This document shows positions 48,155 to 55,958 of a DNA stretch of 64,000 bases, piece by piece. Positions within the stretch are counted from its first letter, which is position 1. The number at the start of each line of letters is the position of its first letter. Both the position numbers and the translations under genes were made by a program. Origin of the DNA: Peristeroidobacter soli (lineage in GTDB: Bacteria > Pseudomonadota > Gammaproteobacteria > Steroidobacterales > Steroidobacteraceae); contig NZ_RYEV01000008.1 of the NCBI RefSeq assembly GCF_004138485.1, positions 186,001 to 250,000 of the forward strand. Direction: 5' to 3'. Below the pieces are notes generated by a model. It saw nothing but the letters and a program-made list of their open reading frames with translations. It ran no database searches and had not been told where the DNA came from.

Positions 48155-50137
48155 ATGTCGAAATTCGGTCGAATGTTGTTGCTTGCCTCGGTCGCCGTCG
48201 GTTGGACGGCGACCGTCAGCGCGGCGGACAAATATGAAGTCGTTCTTTCCGGAACGACGCGCGGCGAGTTGACCGTCAAGGCTCGCGGAGGAGCGCAGGA
48301 AAGTTACTACCAATTCTCGGATCGTGGTCGCGGGCCGACGTTGACGTCGTCAGTGACTTACGATTCGCGCGGCTGGCCCAAGAAGCTGAGCGTGATCGGC
48401 ACCAGTCTGCTGCGCACTCCCGTCAAGGAAACATTCGACTGCGACGGCGGCAATGCGCGCTGGACCAGCGCCGTCGATTCGGGAACGGCCGCGTGCACCG
48501 GCTTCTACTATCCCCAAGAGGCGGATCCGATTGTCACTACGGCACTCGCGAAGGCGTTGCTGGCTGCCCCGCATCGCTCTCTGGCATTGCTGCCCGCGGG
48601 GCATGCTCGCATCGAGACCGTTGGCCGCCATCGCATCGAAGGCGTGAAAGGCGAGCTGACGTTGTACTTCATCACCGGCCTCGACTTCGGTCCGCTGCCG
48701 ATCTGGCTCGATGACAAAGGCGGACTCGCATTCCAGGGACAGGTGTGGATCGGCGCGGTCAAGCCGGCATTGCGGCCATCGATCGATGCGATGCTGAAGA
48801 TCCAGGAAGACGCCGTGCTGGCTCGGCACATGGCCGCTGCGCAGAAGCTGCGCAAGATTCCTACAGGGCCGGTGCTGTTCCGTGACGTGCGCATGTACGA
48901 CGCGACCACCAAGCGCATGCTGCCTTCGATGAGCGTGCTGGTGCGAGGCTCGACCATCGAACGCGTCGGGCCCGCTGCAGAGATCACAGCCCCGAGCGAT
49001 GCGCAGGTCATCGACGGCGCCGGCAAAACGCTGTTGCCCGGCTTGTTCGATATGCACACTCACACCGCGCTCGCGACCGATGGCCCGCTTGCCATCGCGT
49101 CCGGCGTGACCAGTATCCGCGACCTCGCGAACGACATCGACACGCTGATGGCGCGCAAGAAACTCTACGACGAGGGCAAGCTGGTCGGTCCGCGCATCGT
49201 GCCCGCCGGCATGGTCGATAGCCGCGGACAGTTCGCCGGTCCCACCAAGTTGTTTGTCGACACGCCCGAAGAGGCGAACGCCGCTATCGAGCGAATTGCC
49301 GGCGCCGGTTATCGGCAGGTGAAAATCTACAGTTCCTTCAAGCCCGAGCTGATTCCACCGCTGATCGCCGCCGCGCGCGCGCGTGGTTTACGCGTGAGTG
49401 GCCATGTGCCGACAGGTCTCACGATGGAAGGCGCCATCGAACTGGGCTTCGATGAGATTCAGCACTCCAGCTATTGGCTGAGCAACTTCGCCGGTCCGAT
49501 GGCGCCGCCGAAGAACGGCATCGGCCTGCCGCCGGTGCCGCCAGGGTTGCTCGATCCGGGCTCGCCGGACCTCGAACGATTGATCGCGCTGATGAAGTCA
49601 CATCGGACCGTGCTCGACCCGACGCTCGCGATCTATCAGGACTTCCTGCTCTCCGATGCATCGAAAGTGACCCCGAGCCTGCAAGGCGTGGCGGATCGCT
49701 TGCCGCTGGTGTTTGCGCGCACGATGAGATTCCCCTCGTCGCTGCAAGCCGAACGCATGGCTCAAGCGAAGATTTCGATGGCAGCGCTGAAGGCGCTGTT
49801 CAAGCGCTTCAACGATGCGGGCATCGAGATGGTGGTGGGCACCGACTTCATCATCGGACTCGCGTTACCGCACGAGATGCAAACACGCGTGGATGCGGGC
49901 GTCAGCTCGCTCGATGTTCTGTACATGGCGACCCTCGGGGCGGCTCGTGTGGCTGGTACGAGTCATCAGGTGGGTTCGATCGAGGCGGGCAAGCTGGCGG
50001 ATCTGGTGTTGGTCCGTGGCGATCCGGAGCGTGACATCGGCGTGCTGCGCGCGACAGATGTCGTTATGAAAGATGGCGTGCTGTTTCAGCCCGACGAAGT
50101 GTTCGCCTACGTCGGGGTCGGGCCGACCCCGAGATAA
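48155..50137 (+). CDS. Exported amidohydrolase-family protein (paralogue 1)
   Basis: A 660-residue protein with a signal peptide (to about VSAAD). An N-terminal region of about 270 residues has no family I recognise. A metal-dependent amidohydrolase of the imidazolonepropionase/COG1228 type follows: LLPGLFDMHTHT with His301 and His303, KIYSSFKPE with the candidate metal-bridging Lys, SGHVPTG, EIQHSS, and the final catalytic Asp in VGTDFIIG. COG1228 members include prolidase- and Xaa-Arg-type dipeptidases, so a peptide or N-acyl amino acid substrate is reasonable but unproven. It lies between a TonB-dependent receptor and a TetR gene. A close paralogue is at 52058-54070. Confidence 0.87.
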   Translation: MSKFGRMLLLASVAVGWTATVSAADKYEVVLSGTTRGELTVKARGGAQESYYQFSDRGRGPTLTSSVTYDSRGWPKKLSVIGTSLLRTPVKETFDCDGGNARWTSAVDSGTAACTGFYYPQEADPIVTTALAKALLAAPHRSLALLPAGHARIETVGRHRIEGVKGELTLYFITGLDFGPLPIWLDDKGGLAFQGQVWIGAVKPALRPSIDAMLKIQEDAVLARHMAAAQKLRKIPTGPVLFRDVRMYDATTKRMLPSMSVLVRGSTIERVGPAAEITAPSDAQVIDGAGKTLLPGLFDMHTHTALATDGPLAIASGVTSIRDLANDIDTLMARKKLYDEGKLVGPRIVPAGMVDSRGQFAGPTKLFVDTPEEANAAIERIAGAGYRQVKIYSSFKPELIPPLIAAARARGLRVSGHVPTGLTMEGAIELGFDEIQHSSYWLSNFAGPMAPPKNGIGLPPVPPGLLDPGSPDLERLIALMKSHRTVLDPTLAIYQDFLLSDASKVTPSLQGVADRLPLVFARTMRFPSSLQAERMAQAKISMAALKALFKRFNDAGIEMVVGTDFIIGLALPHEMQTRVDAGVSSLDVLYMATLGAARVAGTSHQVGSIEAGKLADLVLVRGDPERDIGVLRATDVVMKDGVLFQPDEVFAYVGVGPTPR

Positions 50138-50166
50138 TCGATACGGGAGGGTCCACAAACAAATAT

Positions 50167-50183
50167 TGACAGTGACACTGTCA
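50167..50183. promoter_or_regulatory. Perfect 17-bp palindrome, probable TetR operator
   Basis: TGACAGTG A CACTGTCA has two exact 8-bp arms and lies 18 bases before the TetR start codon. It overlaps a TTGACA element (50166-50171) that could be its -35 box. This is the layout expected for an autoregulated TetR gene; binding is inferred. Confidence 0.75.
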
Positions 50184-50201
50184 GAATGGCAAAACACTGC
50201 C

Positions 50202-50807
50202 ATGTCACCCTCCCGACCCGCCAAACCGCCCCTGCGCGAGCGTCGCAAAGCTGAGCTGCGCGAGGTCATTCTCGATGCGTTCGGCGAGGCGCTTCAGCAA
50301 GGTCGCACCGGCACCTACGCTGAAATCGCGGAGTTGAGTGAGATCGGCGAGCGCACGGTGTATCGCTATTTCCCGTCGCGGGACGACCTGTTGCGCGCGA
50401 TGTGGACGCGCGTGAGCGGTCAAGGCGGTTTCGCTCGCATGCCACAGAGCGAGGCGGACTTGACGGGATTGATCCGGCCGTACTTCACGGGCTTCGATTC
50501 GCTCGCTCCGCAAACCATCGCGGTGTTGCTGACCGATGAGGGGCGGCGTCTGCGCAAGCTCATGCGTCCGGAGCGCGTTAAGGGTTATCTCTCGGCCACT
50601 CGCGAAGCTGCGAATTCTCTGCCCGAGTCGGAGCGACGTAAGGCCGCGGCCGCGATTCAAGCGCTTCACAGCGGTTATACGTGGCTGCAGATGCGTGAAG
50701 AGTGGGGGCTCGATGGGGAGGCGGCCGCGGAGGCCGTCGGGTGGGCGATCGATGTGCTGCTCAAGGATTTGCGGCGACGGGGCGCCCGGCGGTTGTCGCC
50801 GGAGTAA
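50202..50807 (+). CDS. TetR-family transcriptional regulator
   Basis: A 201-residue regulator. A helix-turn-helix (TYAEIAELSEIGERTVYRYFPSRDDLLR shortened here to GERTVYRYFPSRDDLLR) lies near residues 48-65, and the C-terminal region is all-helical for an unknown ligand. There is no ribosome-binding site just before ATG 50202 (AAAACACTGCC), so the mRNA may be leaderless or the start may differ; the frame is open upstream. A perfect palindrome at 50167-50183 is its likely target. It lies 64 bases after the first amidohydrolase and 5 bases before a sigma factor gene. Confidence 0.88.
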   Translation: MSPSRPAKPPLRERRKAELREVILDAFGEALQQGRTGTYAEIAELSEIGERTVYRYFPSRDDLLRAMWTRVSGQGGFARMPQSEADLTGLIRPYFTGFDSLAPQTIAVLLTDEGRRLRKLMRPERVKGYLSATREAANSLPESERRKAAAAIQALHSGYTWLQMREEWGLDGEAAAEAVGWAIDVLLKDLRRRGARRLSPE

Positions 50808-50812
50808 CTGCG

Positions 50813-51394
50813 ATGTCGGAGCGGGACTGGTCGGACGTGTCGGTGTTGGGCGAGCTCGGAGCGCTTCGGCCTGCGAATTTGCTGGCCGCCGAGCGGCGCG
50901 CGGCCGAAGTGCCCTTCGAACAAATCGTGCGCGATCACGGCCCGCTATTGCGCCGAATCGCCACGAGCTATGAAGCCGATCCCGAACGACGCAACGAGTT
51001 GCATCAGGACATCCTGCTCGCGATCTGGCGCGCGCTGCCTTCGTTCCGCAACGATTCGCTGCTTCGAACGTTCCTGGCGCGCATTGCTCACAATCGCGGC
51101 GTCAGTCATGTTGCTCGTGAAGCGTCCAGGCCGCGCACGACAGAGCTGACGGAGCTGGAGCCATCGCCGCAACCGTCGCCGCTCGAACATGCCGACATCA
51201 CGCATCGTCAGGCGTTGCTGATGGAGCAGGTCCGTCAATTGCCGCTTGGTATGCGTGAGTTGGTGGTGCTGACGTTGGAAGGATTCACGCCCCGCGAAAT
51301 CGCGAACGTTCTCAATCTCTCGCCGAACGTCATCTCCATTCGTCTGACTCGCGCCAAGGCGATGCTGCGCAGTGCATTTACCTCGCAGGACTGA
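50813..51394 (+). CDS. ECF-type RNA polymerase sigma factor
   Basis: A 193-residue sigma-70-family protein. Sigma region 2 is visible in LLRRIATSYEADPERRNELHQD and ALPSFRNDSLLRTFLARIAHN. Region 4 is in LPLGMRELVVLTLEGFTPREIANVLNLSPN with the recognition helix after it. This size and domain set is typical of extracytoplasmic-function sigma factors. The ATG is 5 bases after the TetR stop, so the two are cotranscribed. No canonical zinc-type anti-sigma factor follows, but the next gene is a small membrane protein. Confidence 0.87.
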   Translation: MSERDWSDVSVLGELGALRPANLLAAERRAAEVPFEQIVRDHGPLLRRIATSYEADPERRNELHQDILLAIWRALPSFRNDSLLRTFLARIAHNRGVSHVAREASRPRTTELTELEPSPQPSPLEHADITHRQALLMEQVRQLPLGMRELVVLTLEGFTPREIANVLNLSPNVISIRLTRAKAMLRSAFTSQD

Positions 51395-51414
51395 ACTGCG
51401 GTAGTCTTCGCGGG

Positions 51415-51984
51415 ATGCATAACCAGACTGATCCGGGCTGGGCGGATCTAGCGGAGCTGTGGCGAGCCGATTCGCAACAGTCCGACGTCGAAGTCGTGCG
51501 AGCGACCATTGCGCGTCGGGCACGTAACGGCAAGCTTATTTTCGCGTTCGATCTGATGACTGCGGCGACGGCCCTGTCGTTCGGTGTGTGGCTGTTGATC
51601 CAGCCGGAGTGGGCGGCCCGCCTCATCGGGATTGCAACCATCGCTTACGCCGGCGCGGGCTTCGTGCTGAGCTTGTGGACGCGCGCGAACACCGGGCAGA
51701 TCCGCACCGAGACCGTCCACCAGGCGCTGGATATCTCCATTCGACAAACCCGCGCCGGCATCCGTCTGGCCAGCTCGGCCTATATTCTCGCGGCGCTGGC
51801 GGTCGCGTTCTGTTCGGTCGTCGCCTACGCAAAGGCCGGGCTGGACTGGCGCAAGGTTGGCATCGTCTCCGCGCTGCTCATTCCGATGCTGGTCTATCAC
51901 GCGTTCGCGTTGCGCCGGGATCGGCGCTATCTCGACAGCCTTCAGCAAATTCGCAACCGATTGGACGCCGCCGAGCCTTCCTAG
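51415..51984 (+). CDS. Small inner-membrane protein after the sigma factor, possible anti-sigma
   Basis: A 189-residue protein with a polar N-terminus of about 40 residues and four likely membrane helices (about 41-60, 68-90, 117-138 and 147-167). The tail is charged. It lies 20 bases after the sigma gene. Position and a cytoplasmic N-terminus make an anti-sigma or sensing role plausible, but no family motif supports this. No HXXXCXXC zinc motif is present. Confidence 0.68.
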   Translation: MHNQTDPGWADLAELWRADSQQSDVEVVRATIARRARNGKLIFAFDLMTAATALSFGVWLLIQPEWAARLIGIATIAYAGAGFVLSLWTRANTGQIRTETVHQALDISIRQTRAGIRLASSAYILAALAVAFCSVVAYAKAGLDWRKVGIVSALLIPMLVYHAFALRRDRRYLDSLQQIRNRLDAAEPS

Positions 51985-52002
51985 GGGAAAGAGTTCGCCC
52001 GC

Positions 52003-52038
52003 CGACAGGACTGCCTGTCGATGCAGCTTCCCGCTGCA
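52003..52038 (+). promoter_or_regulatory. Tandem stem-loop leader before the second amidohydrolase
   Basis: Two adjacent perfect hairpins: CGACAGG-ACTG-CCTGTCG (52003-52020) and TGCAGC-TTCCC-GCTGCA (52022-52038). They end 7 bases before an AGGGGAGAG ribosome-binding site. The arrangement suggests an RNA leader affecting translation or mRNA stability. No riboswitch class was recognised. Confidence 0.55.
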
Positions 52039-52057
52039 AGTGATAGGGGAGAGTCCT

Positions 52058-54070
52058 TTGCTTGCTCGAATCCGATTGCGTGCGCGCTGGCTGGCAGGCC
52101 TGTGCGGCGGATTACTGTTGGGCCACGCGCCCGCTCATGCCGATGGTGAGTACGCCATTCTGGTGGCCGGCACGGCCCGCGGCCAGATGACGGTCGTCAA
52201 CGAAGGCCAGACCCGACGCGTCAATTTCAGCTTCGTGGACCGCGGGCGCGGGCCGGACGTCACGTCGGTCGTACGCACCGACAGCAATGGTCTGCCGCTC
52301 GAACTGAGCGTGAAGGGCGTGAGCTATTTGAAGATCCCGGTGGATGAGCACTTCCATCGCAAAGGCGAACTCGCTGTCTGGACCAGCTCGGCGGACAGGG
52401 GCAGCACACCCACGCCCGGCTTCTACATGCAGCACGAAATGACTTCGGATGTGTCCACCGTGCTGGCGCGCGCGTTGTTGTCGAGTAAGGATCGAACGTT
52501 GCCGCTGCTGCCCAGCGGCCGTGCCAGCATCGAGAAGGTGCTTACTCGCGACATCGACACCGCCGCGGGCAAGCGCAAGGCCACGCTCTATCTCATCGAA
52601 GGCGTCGGCTTCAGTCCCAGCCCCATCTGGCTGGACGATTCGCGTGAGCTGATGTTCGAGGGCAATGTGTGGCTGTCGGGCATTCGCAAAGGCGCCGAAG
52701 CGGCTGTGCCCGAGCTGCTACGCGCGCAGGACGAAGCGCTCGAGAGAAGAGAGATCGCTCAGGCGCAGAAGCTGGCGCGACGTTCGAGCGGCGCGGTCGT
52801 TTTCCAGAACGTTTCCATCTACGACGCGAACGCGCGGCAGGCTCGCCGATCGCAAACCGTGGTCGTGCGTGGCGATCTCATCGAAGCGGTCGGTGCCAAT
52901 GGCTCAGTGGCGATCCCCTCGGGTGCGCAAGTCGTCGACGGTCGTGGCAAGACTCTGTTGCCCGGCCTGTTCGACATGCACGTGCACGTCTCCGCCAACA
53001 GCGATGGCTTGATGTATCTCGCCGCGGGCATCACTAGCGTTCGCGATCTTGCGAACGACGTGGATTCGATCCTGGCGCGCCGGAAAGCATTCGACACTGG
53101 CAAGCTGCCTGGCCCGCGCATTTTTCTCGCAGGCATGGTCGATGGCAAAGGCCCGCTCGCGGGTCCGACCAAGTTGCTCGTCGATACGCCTGAAGAAGCG
53201 CGTGCCGTGGTCGAGAAGCTCGCGAGCAATGGCTATCCGCAAGTGAAACTGTACAGCTCGTTGAAGCCAGAGCTGGTCCCAGTGATCGTCGAGGCGGCGC
53301 ACGCGAAAGGCATGCGTGTCAGCGGACACATTCCGGCGGGCATGACGATGGAGCAGGCAGTCCGCGCCGGCTACGACGAAGTTCAGCACGCGAACTTCTG
53401 GATGCTGAATTTCATGGGGCCGGACATCAACAACAAGACCAACGGCATGACGCGCTTTCTCGCCGTTGCCGAGCATGGCCGCGAGCTCGATCTGAATTCG
53501 AAGCCGGTTGCTGACTTCATCGCGCTGTTACAACAGCGGCACACGTCGCTCGATCCGACGTTGACGGTGATCGAGGATACGGTACTCGGCGAGCCAGGTC
53601 AGCCGCCGTCAAGCATCGCCGCGATGTTCAATCGTCTCCCGCCTTTGATCGCCCGCGCTTCCATTGCAAGCGGCACCGCTAAAGACGCGGAGGCACGCAA
53701 AAATCAAAAAGAGTCGTTCGTGAAGTTGCGCCAGTTCTTCAAGAAGATGTACGAGGCCGGCGTTCCGATGGTGGCCGGCACTGACGGCATGGCTGGCGTG
53801 GCGTTGCCTCGGGAGCTGGAAATCTATGTTGAATCCGGACTGACGCCGTCGCAGGCGTTGTATCTCGCGACACTGGGTGCCGCGAACGTGGCAGGCGAGG
53901 GCAAGCGTCTCGGCTCCATCGAGGTCGGCAAGCTCGCGGACCTCGTGTTGGTGGACGGCGATCCCACCGTTCGCATCGGCGACGCGCGCAAGGCGACGCT
54001 GGTGATGAAGAACGGCGTGCAGTTCCGCTCGGATGAGATGTGGCAGGCGGCTGGCGTTCGCCCGCGCTGA
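52058..54070 (+). CDS. Exported amidohydrolase-family protein (paralogue 2)
   Basis: A 670-residue protein with the same design as the gene at 48155: a signal peptide (to about APAHA), a 270-residue N-terminal region of unknown type, then an amidohydrolase core with LLPGLFDMHVHV (His308, His310), LYSSLKPE, SGHIPAG, EVQHAN and the catalytic Asp in VAGTDGMAG. The two proteins are similar throughout, including the N-terminal region (both have RGRGP and a GFY segment), so this is a duplication followed by divergence. TTG 52058 is supported by AGGGGAGAG 5 bases upstream. The substrate is probably related to that of paralogue 1. Confidence 0.86.
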   Translation: MLARIRLRARWLAGLCGGLLLGHAPAHADGEYAILVAGTARGQMTVVNEGQTRRVNFSFVDRGRGPDVTSVVRTDSNGLPLELSVKGVSYLKIPVDEHFHRKGELAVWTSSADRGSTPTPGFYMQHEMTSDVSTVLARALLSSKDRTLPLLPSGRASIEKVLTRDIDTAAGKRKATLYLIEGVGFSPSPIWLDDSRELMFEGNVWLSGIRKGAEAAVPELLRAQDEALERREIAQAQKLARRSSGAVVFQNVSIYDANARQARRSQTVVVRGDLIEAVGANGSVAIPSGAQVVDGRGKTLLPGLFDMHVHVSANSDGLMYLAAGITSVRDLANDVDSILARRKAFDTGKLPGPRIFLAGMVDGKGPLAGPTKLLVDTPEEARAVVEKLASNGYPQVKLYSSLKPELVPVIVEAAHAKGMRVSGHIPAGMTMEQAVRAGYDEVQHANFWMLNFMGPDINNKTNGMTRFLAVAEHGRELDLNSKPVADFIALLQQRHTSLDPTLTVIEDTVLGEPGQPPSSIAAMFNRLPPLIARASIASGTAKDAEARKNQKESFVKLRQFFKKMYEAGVPMVAGTDGMAGVALPRELEIYVESGLTPSQALYLATLGAANVAGEGKRLGSIEVGKLADLVLVDGDPTVRIGDARKATLVMKNGVQFRSDEMWQAAGVRPR

Positions 54071-54081
54071 GCTCGAACGAA

Positions 54082-54108
54082 GGAGGCGGTCACATCCGGA
54101 CCGCCTCC
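54082..54108. terminator. Bidirectional terminator between the amidohydrolase and dipeptidase genes
   Basis: A 10-bp perfect stem (GGAGGCGGTC and GACCGCCTCC) with a 7-base loop lies between two convergent stops (54070 and 54116). It has no clear T-run but is well placed to end both transcripts. Confidence 0.7.
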
Positions 54109-54115
54109 GACTGCC

Positions 54116-55321
54116 TCAAGCTCCCCACACTTCCTTCGCGACGCGCAGGAAGTTCTCGCCGAAGACCTTTTCCAGACGCGTCGTCGACCAGCCCTTCTTC
54201 TTGAGCAGTCGCGCCAGCTTGCGGAACTGCTCGGGCCCGGTGAGATCGGTGACGAAGAACGGCGCGGTGCCGGATTCGCCTGGCGCAGCGATGCCTTGCC
54301 GCTTGCGTTCCGCGACGTAATCCGCCTGTGCCTTCAGATATTCCGCCATGTTCGGAATTTCAGACGTGGCGCCGTCCGTGCCGATGCCGACGTGATCCTC
54401 GCCGCACACGTTGATCGCGTGCTCGAGATGCTGGATCAGATGTTCGGAGCGAGCATGGCCGTCTTTCGCCAGGAACGGCATGAAGTAGATGCCCACGTAA
54501 CCGCCTTTCTCCGCAACCAGTCGCAGTTCCTCATCGGTCTTGTTTCGTGGCACGTCAACCAGCGCGCGACAGCCGGTGTGGCTGATGGAGATGGGGCGCT
54601 TCGACACGCGGGCCGCATCCAGACAGGTTTGCTGGCCGCTGTGAGACAGATCGATCAGCACCGGCTGCGTATTCAGATGCTCCACCACCTGACGACCGAA
54701 CGCGCTGAGCGGGCGATTCTCCGGCGCCATCGAGCCGTCGCCGATCTGGTTCGCTTTGTTATAGGTGAGCTGAAACACGCGCACTCCCAGGTCGGTGAAG
54801 ATCTCGGCGCGCTCGGCCTTGTTGCCGACCATCTCGCCATTCTGGAAACCATAGATGACGCCGACTTTGCGTTCGGCACGAGCGCGGCGCACGTCCTGCG
54901 TGGTGAGCACTTTGATCAGCTGATTGGGGCGCTGACGGAGGATGCGATCGAAGCGGCCGATGTCCGCGACCGTGTGTTCGAACGGATCGGCATCGCCCGA
55001 AACATAGCCGACCGTGACGTTCACGGCCGCGAGCCCCGACGCGAGCGTGTCGCGCACGGCCGAGTCGGTGACCATGCCCGGCAGTGTGTGGACGATGATA
55101 TTGCTGGTCGATTTCATGATGTCCGCGGCCACGTCGTAACCGAACAGCGAGCCGAGCGTGTTGACGACCGTCATGCCGGCCAACGGATCGTCGGTCGCGA
55201 CATCGGCCAGCGCTTGGCCACCGGCGGCGGCGAGCGGCAGGGCGGACATGGCCAGCAGCACTTGCCGGCGGTTCAGGCCGGTATCCGTTGCGTCTGGCGG
55301 TGAGGATTTGTCATGGGTCAT
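54116..55321 (-). CDS. M19 (renal) dipeptidase-family protein, Tat-exported
   Basis: A 401-residue protein with a twin-arginine signal (LNRRQVLLAMSA). The body is of the membrane dipeptidase (M19) family: FQNGEMVGNK, LIDLSHSGQQT, ISHTGCRAL and GIGTDGATSE supply the downstream His and Asp positions of the metal site. The usual N-terminal metal-binding DGHND motif is absent; the equivalent region reads VVNTLGSLFG. Full activity is therefore doubtful, or the metal site is rearranged. It converges on the second amidohydrolase. ATG 55321 was chosen for the Tat signal; the frame continues upstream without a start that fits. Confidence 0.87.
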   Translation of the reverse strand: MTHDKSSPPDATDTGLNRRQVLLAMSALPLAAAGGQALADVATDDPLAGMTVVNTLGSLFGYDVAADIMKSTSNIIVHTLPGMVTDSAVRDTLASGLAAVNVTVGYVSGDADPFEHTVADIGRFDRILRQRPNQLIKVLTTQDVRRARAERKVGVIYGFQNGEMVGNKAERAEIFTDLGVRVFQLTYNKANQIGDGSMAPENRPLSAFGRQVVEHLNTQPVLIDLSHSGQQTCLDAARVSKRPISISHTGCRALVDVPRNKTDEELRLVAEKGGYVGIYFMPFLAKDGHARSEHLIQHLEHAINVCGEDHVGIGTDGATSEIPNMAEYLKAQADYVAERKRQGIAAPGESGTAPFFVTDLTGPEQFRKLARLLKKKGWSTTRLEKVFGENFLRVAKEVWGA

Positions 55322-55480
55322 GGAACGAGCCTCTTGGTGGCGGATCGGGGTAACAGTCCTTGGTTGGCCCGACTTCTTTCCCCGGTCGCCGGCAAATCGC
55401 GGCTGCCCGCCGGTGAGCATTCCAGCGGGGGCAGGCGCCATGCTGGTACTATCTGTGCGACCTGCATAGGAGGGGGTGTC

Positions 55481-55918
55481 ATGGCTTGGTGGGCCTGGAT
55501 GATCGTTGCCGCGATCTCGCTCGCGTTCGAGATGTTCGTGCTCGACGCGCAGTTCTACCTTGTGTTCTTTGGCATTTCCGCCGCCATCGTCGGCTTCCTT
55601 GGCCTCGCCGGCGTGAACCTGCCGGACTGGGCGCAGTGGCTGTCGCTTTCCATTCTCGCCATCGTCTCGATGGTGACCTTCCGCAAGCGCGCGTATCAGC
55701 TCGTGCGCAATCGCACCGGCCAGGTCGAAGAGCGCCTGACCGTGGGTGATCGGGTCACTGTGCCGGTCCGGCTCGAACCCTCGCAAACCTGCCGCGTCGA
55801 CTATCGCGGCTCTTCCTGGACCGCTCGCAACGTCGATGAGACGCCGATCGAAGCCGGCCGCGAGGCGGTGATCGCACGCGTCGACGGCTTGGTGCTGATG
55901 GTCCGCCCGATCGTTTGA
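55481..55918 (+). CDS. NfeD-family membrane protein
   Basis: A 145-residue protein with about three N-terminal membrane helices (AWMIVAAISLAFEMFVLDA, YLVFFGISAAIVGFLG and the next) and a C-terminal OB-like domain (VGDRVTVPVRLEPSQTCRVDYRGS). This is the short NfeD form that is usually paired with SPFH/stomatin proteins. A strong AGGAGG lies before ATG 55481. The SPFH gene follows after 40 bases. Confidence 0.92.
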   Translation: MAWWAWMIVAAISLAFEMFVLDAQFYLVFFGISAAIVGFLGLAGVNLPDWAQWLSLSILAIVSMVTFRKRAYQLVRNRTGQVEERLTVGDRVTVPVRLEPSQTCRVDYRGSSWTARNVDETPIEAGREAVIARVDGLVLMVRPIV

Positions 55919-55958
55919 CGCGTCTTCCTGTCGAATTTGCCAACCTCTGGAGGTTCTC

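Noticed and set aside
46022..48313. 763-codon minus-strand open frame opposite the TonB-dependent receptor
   Set aside because: Mirror of the receptor gene with no recognisable motif.
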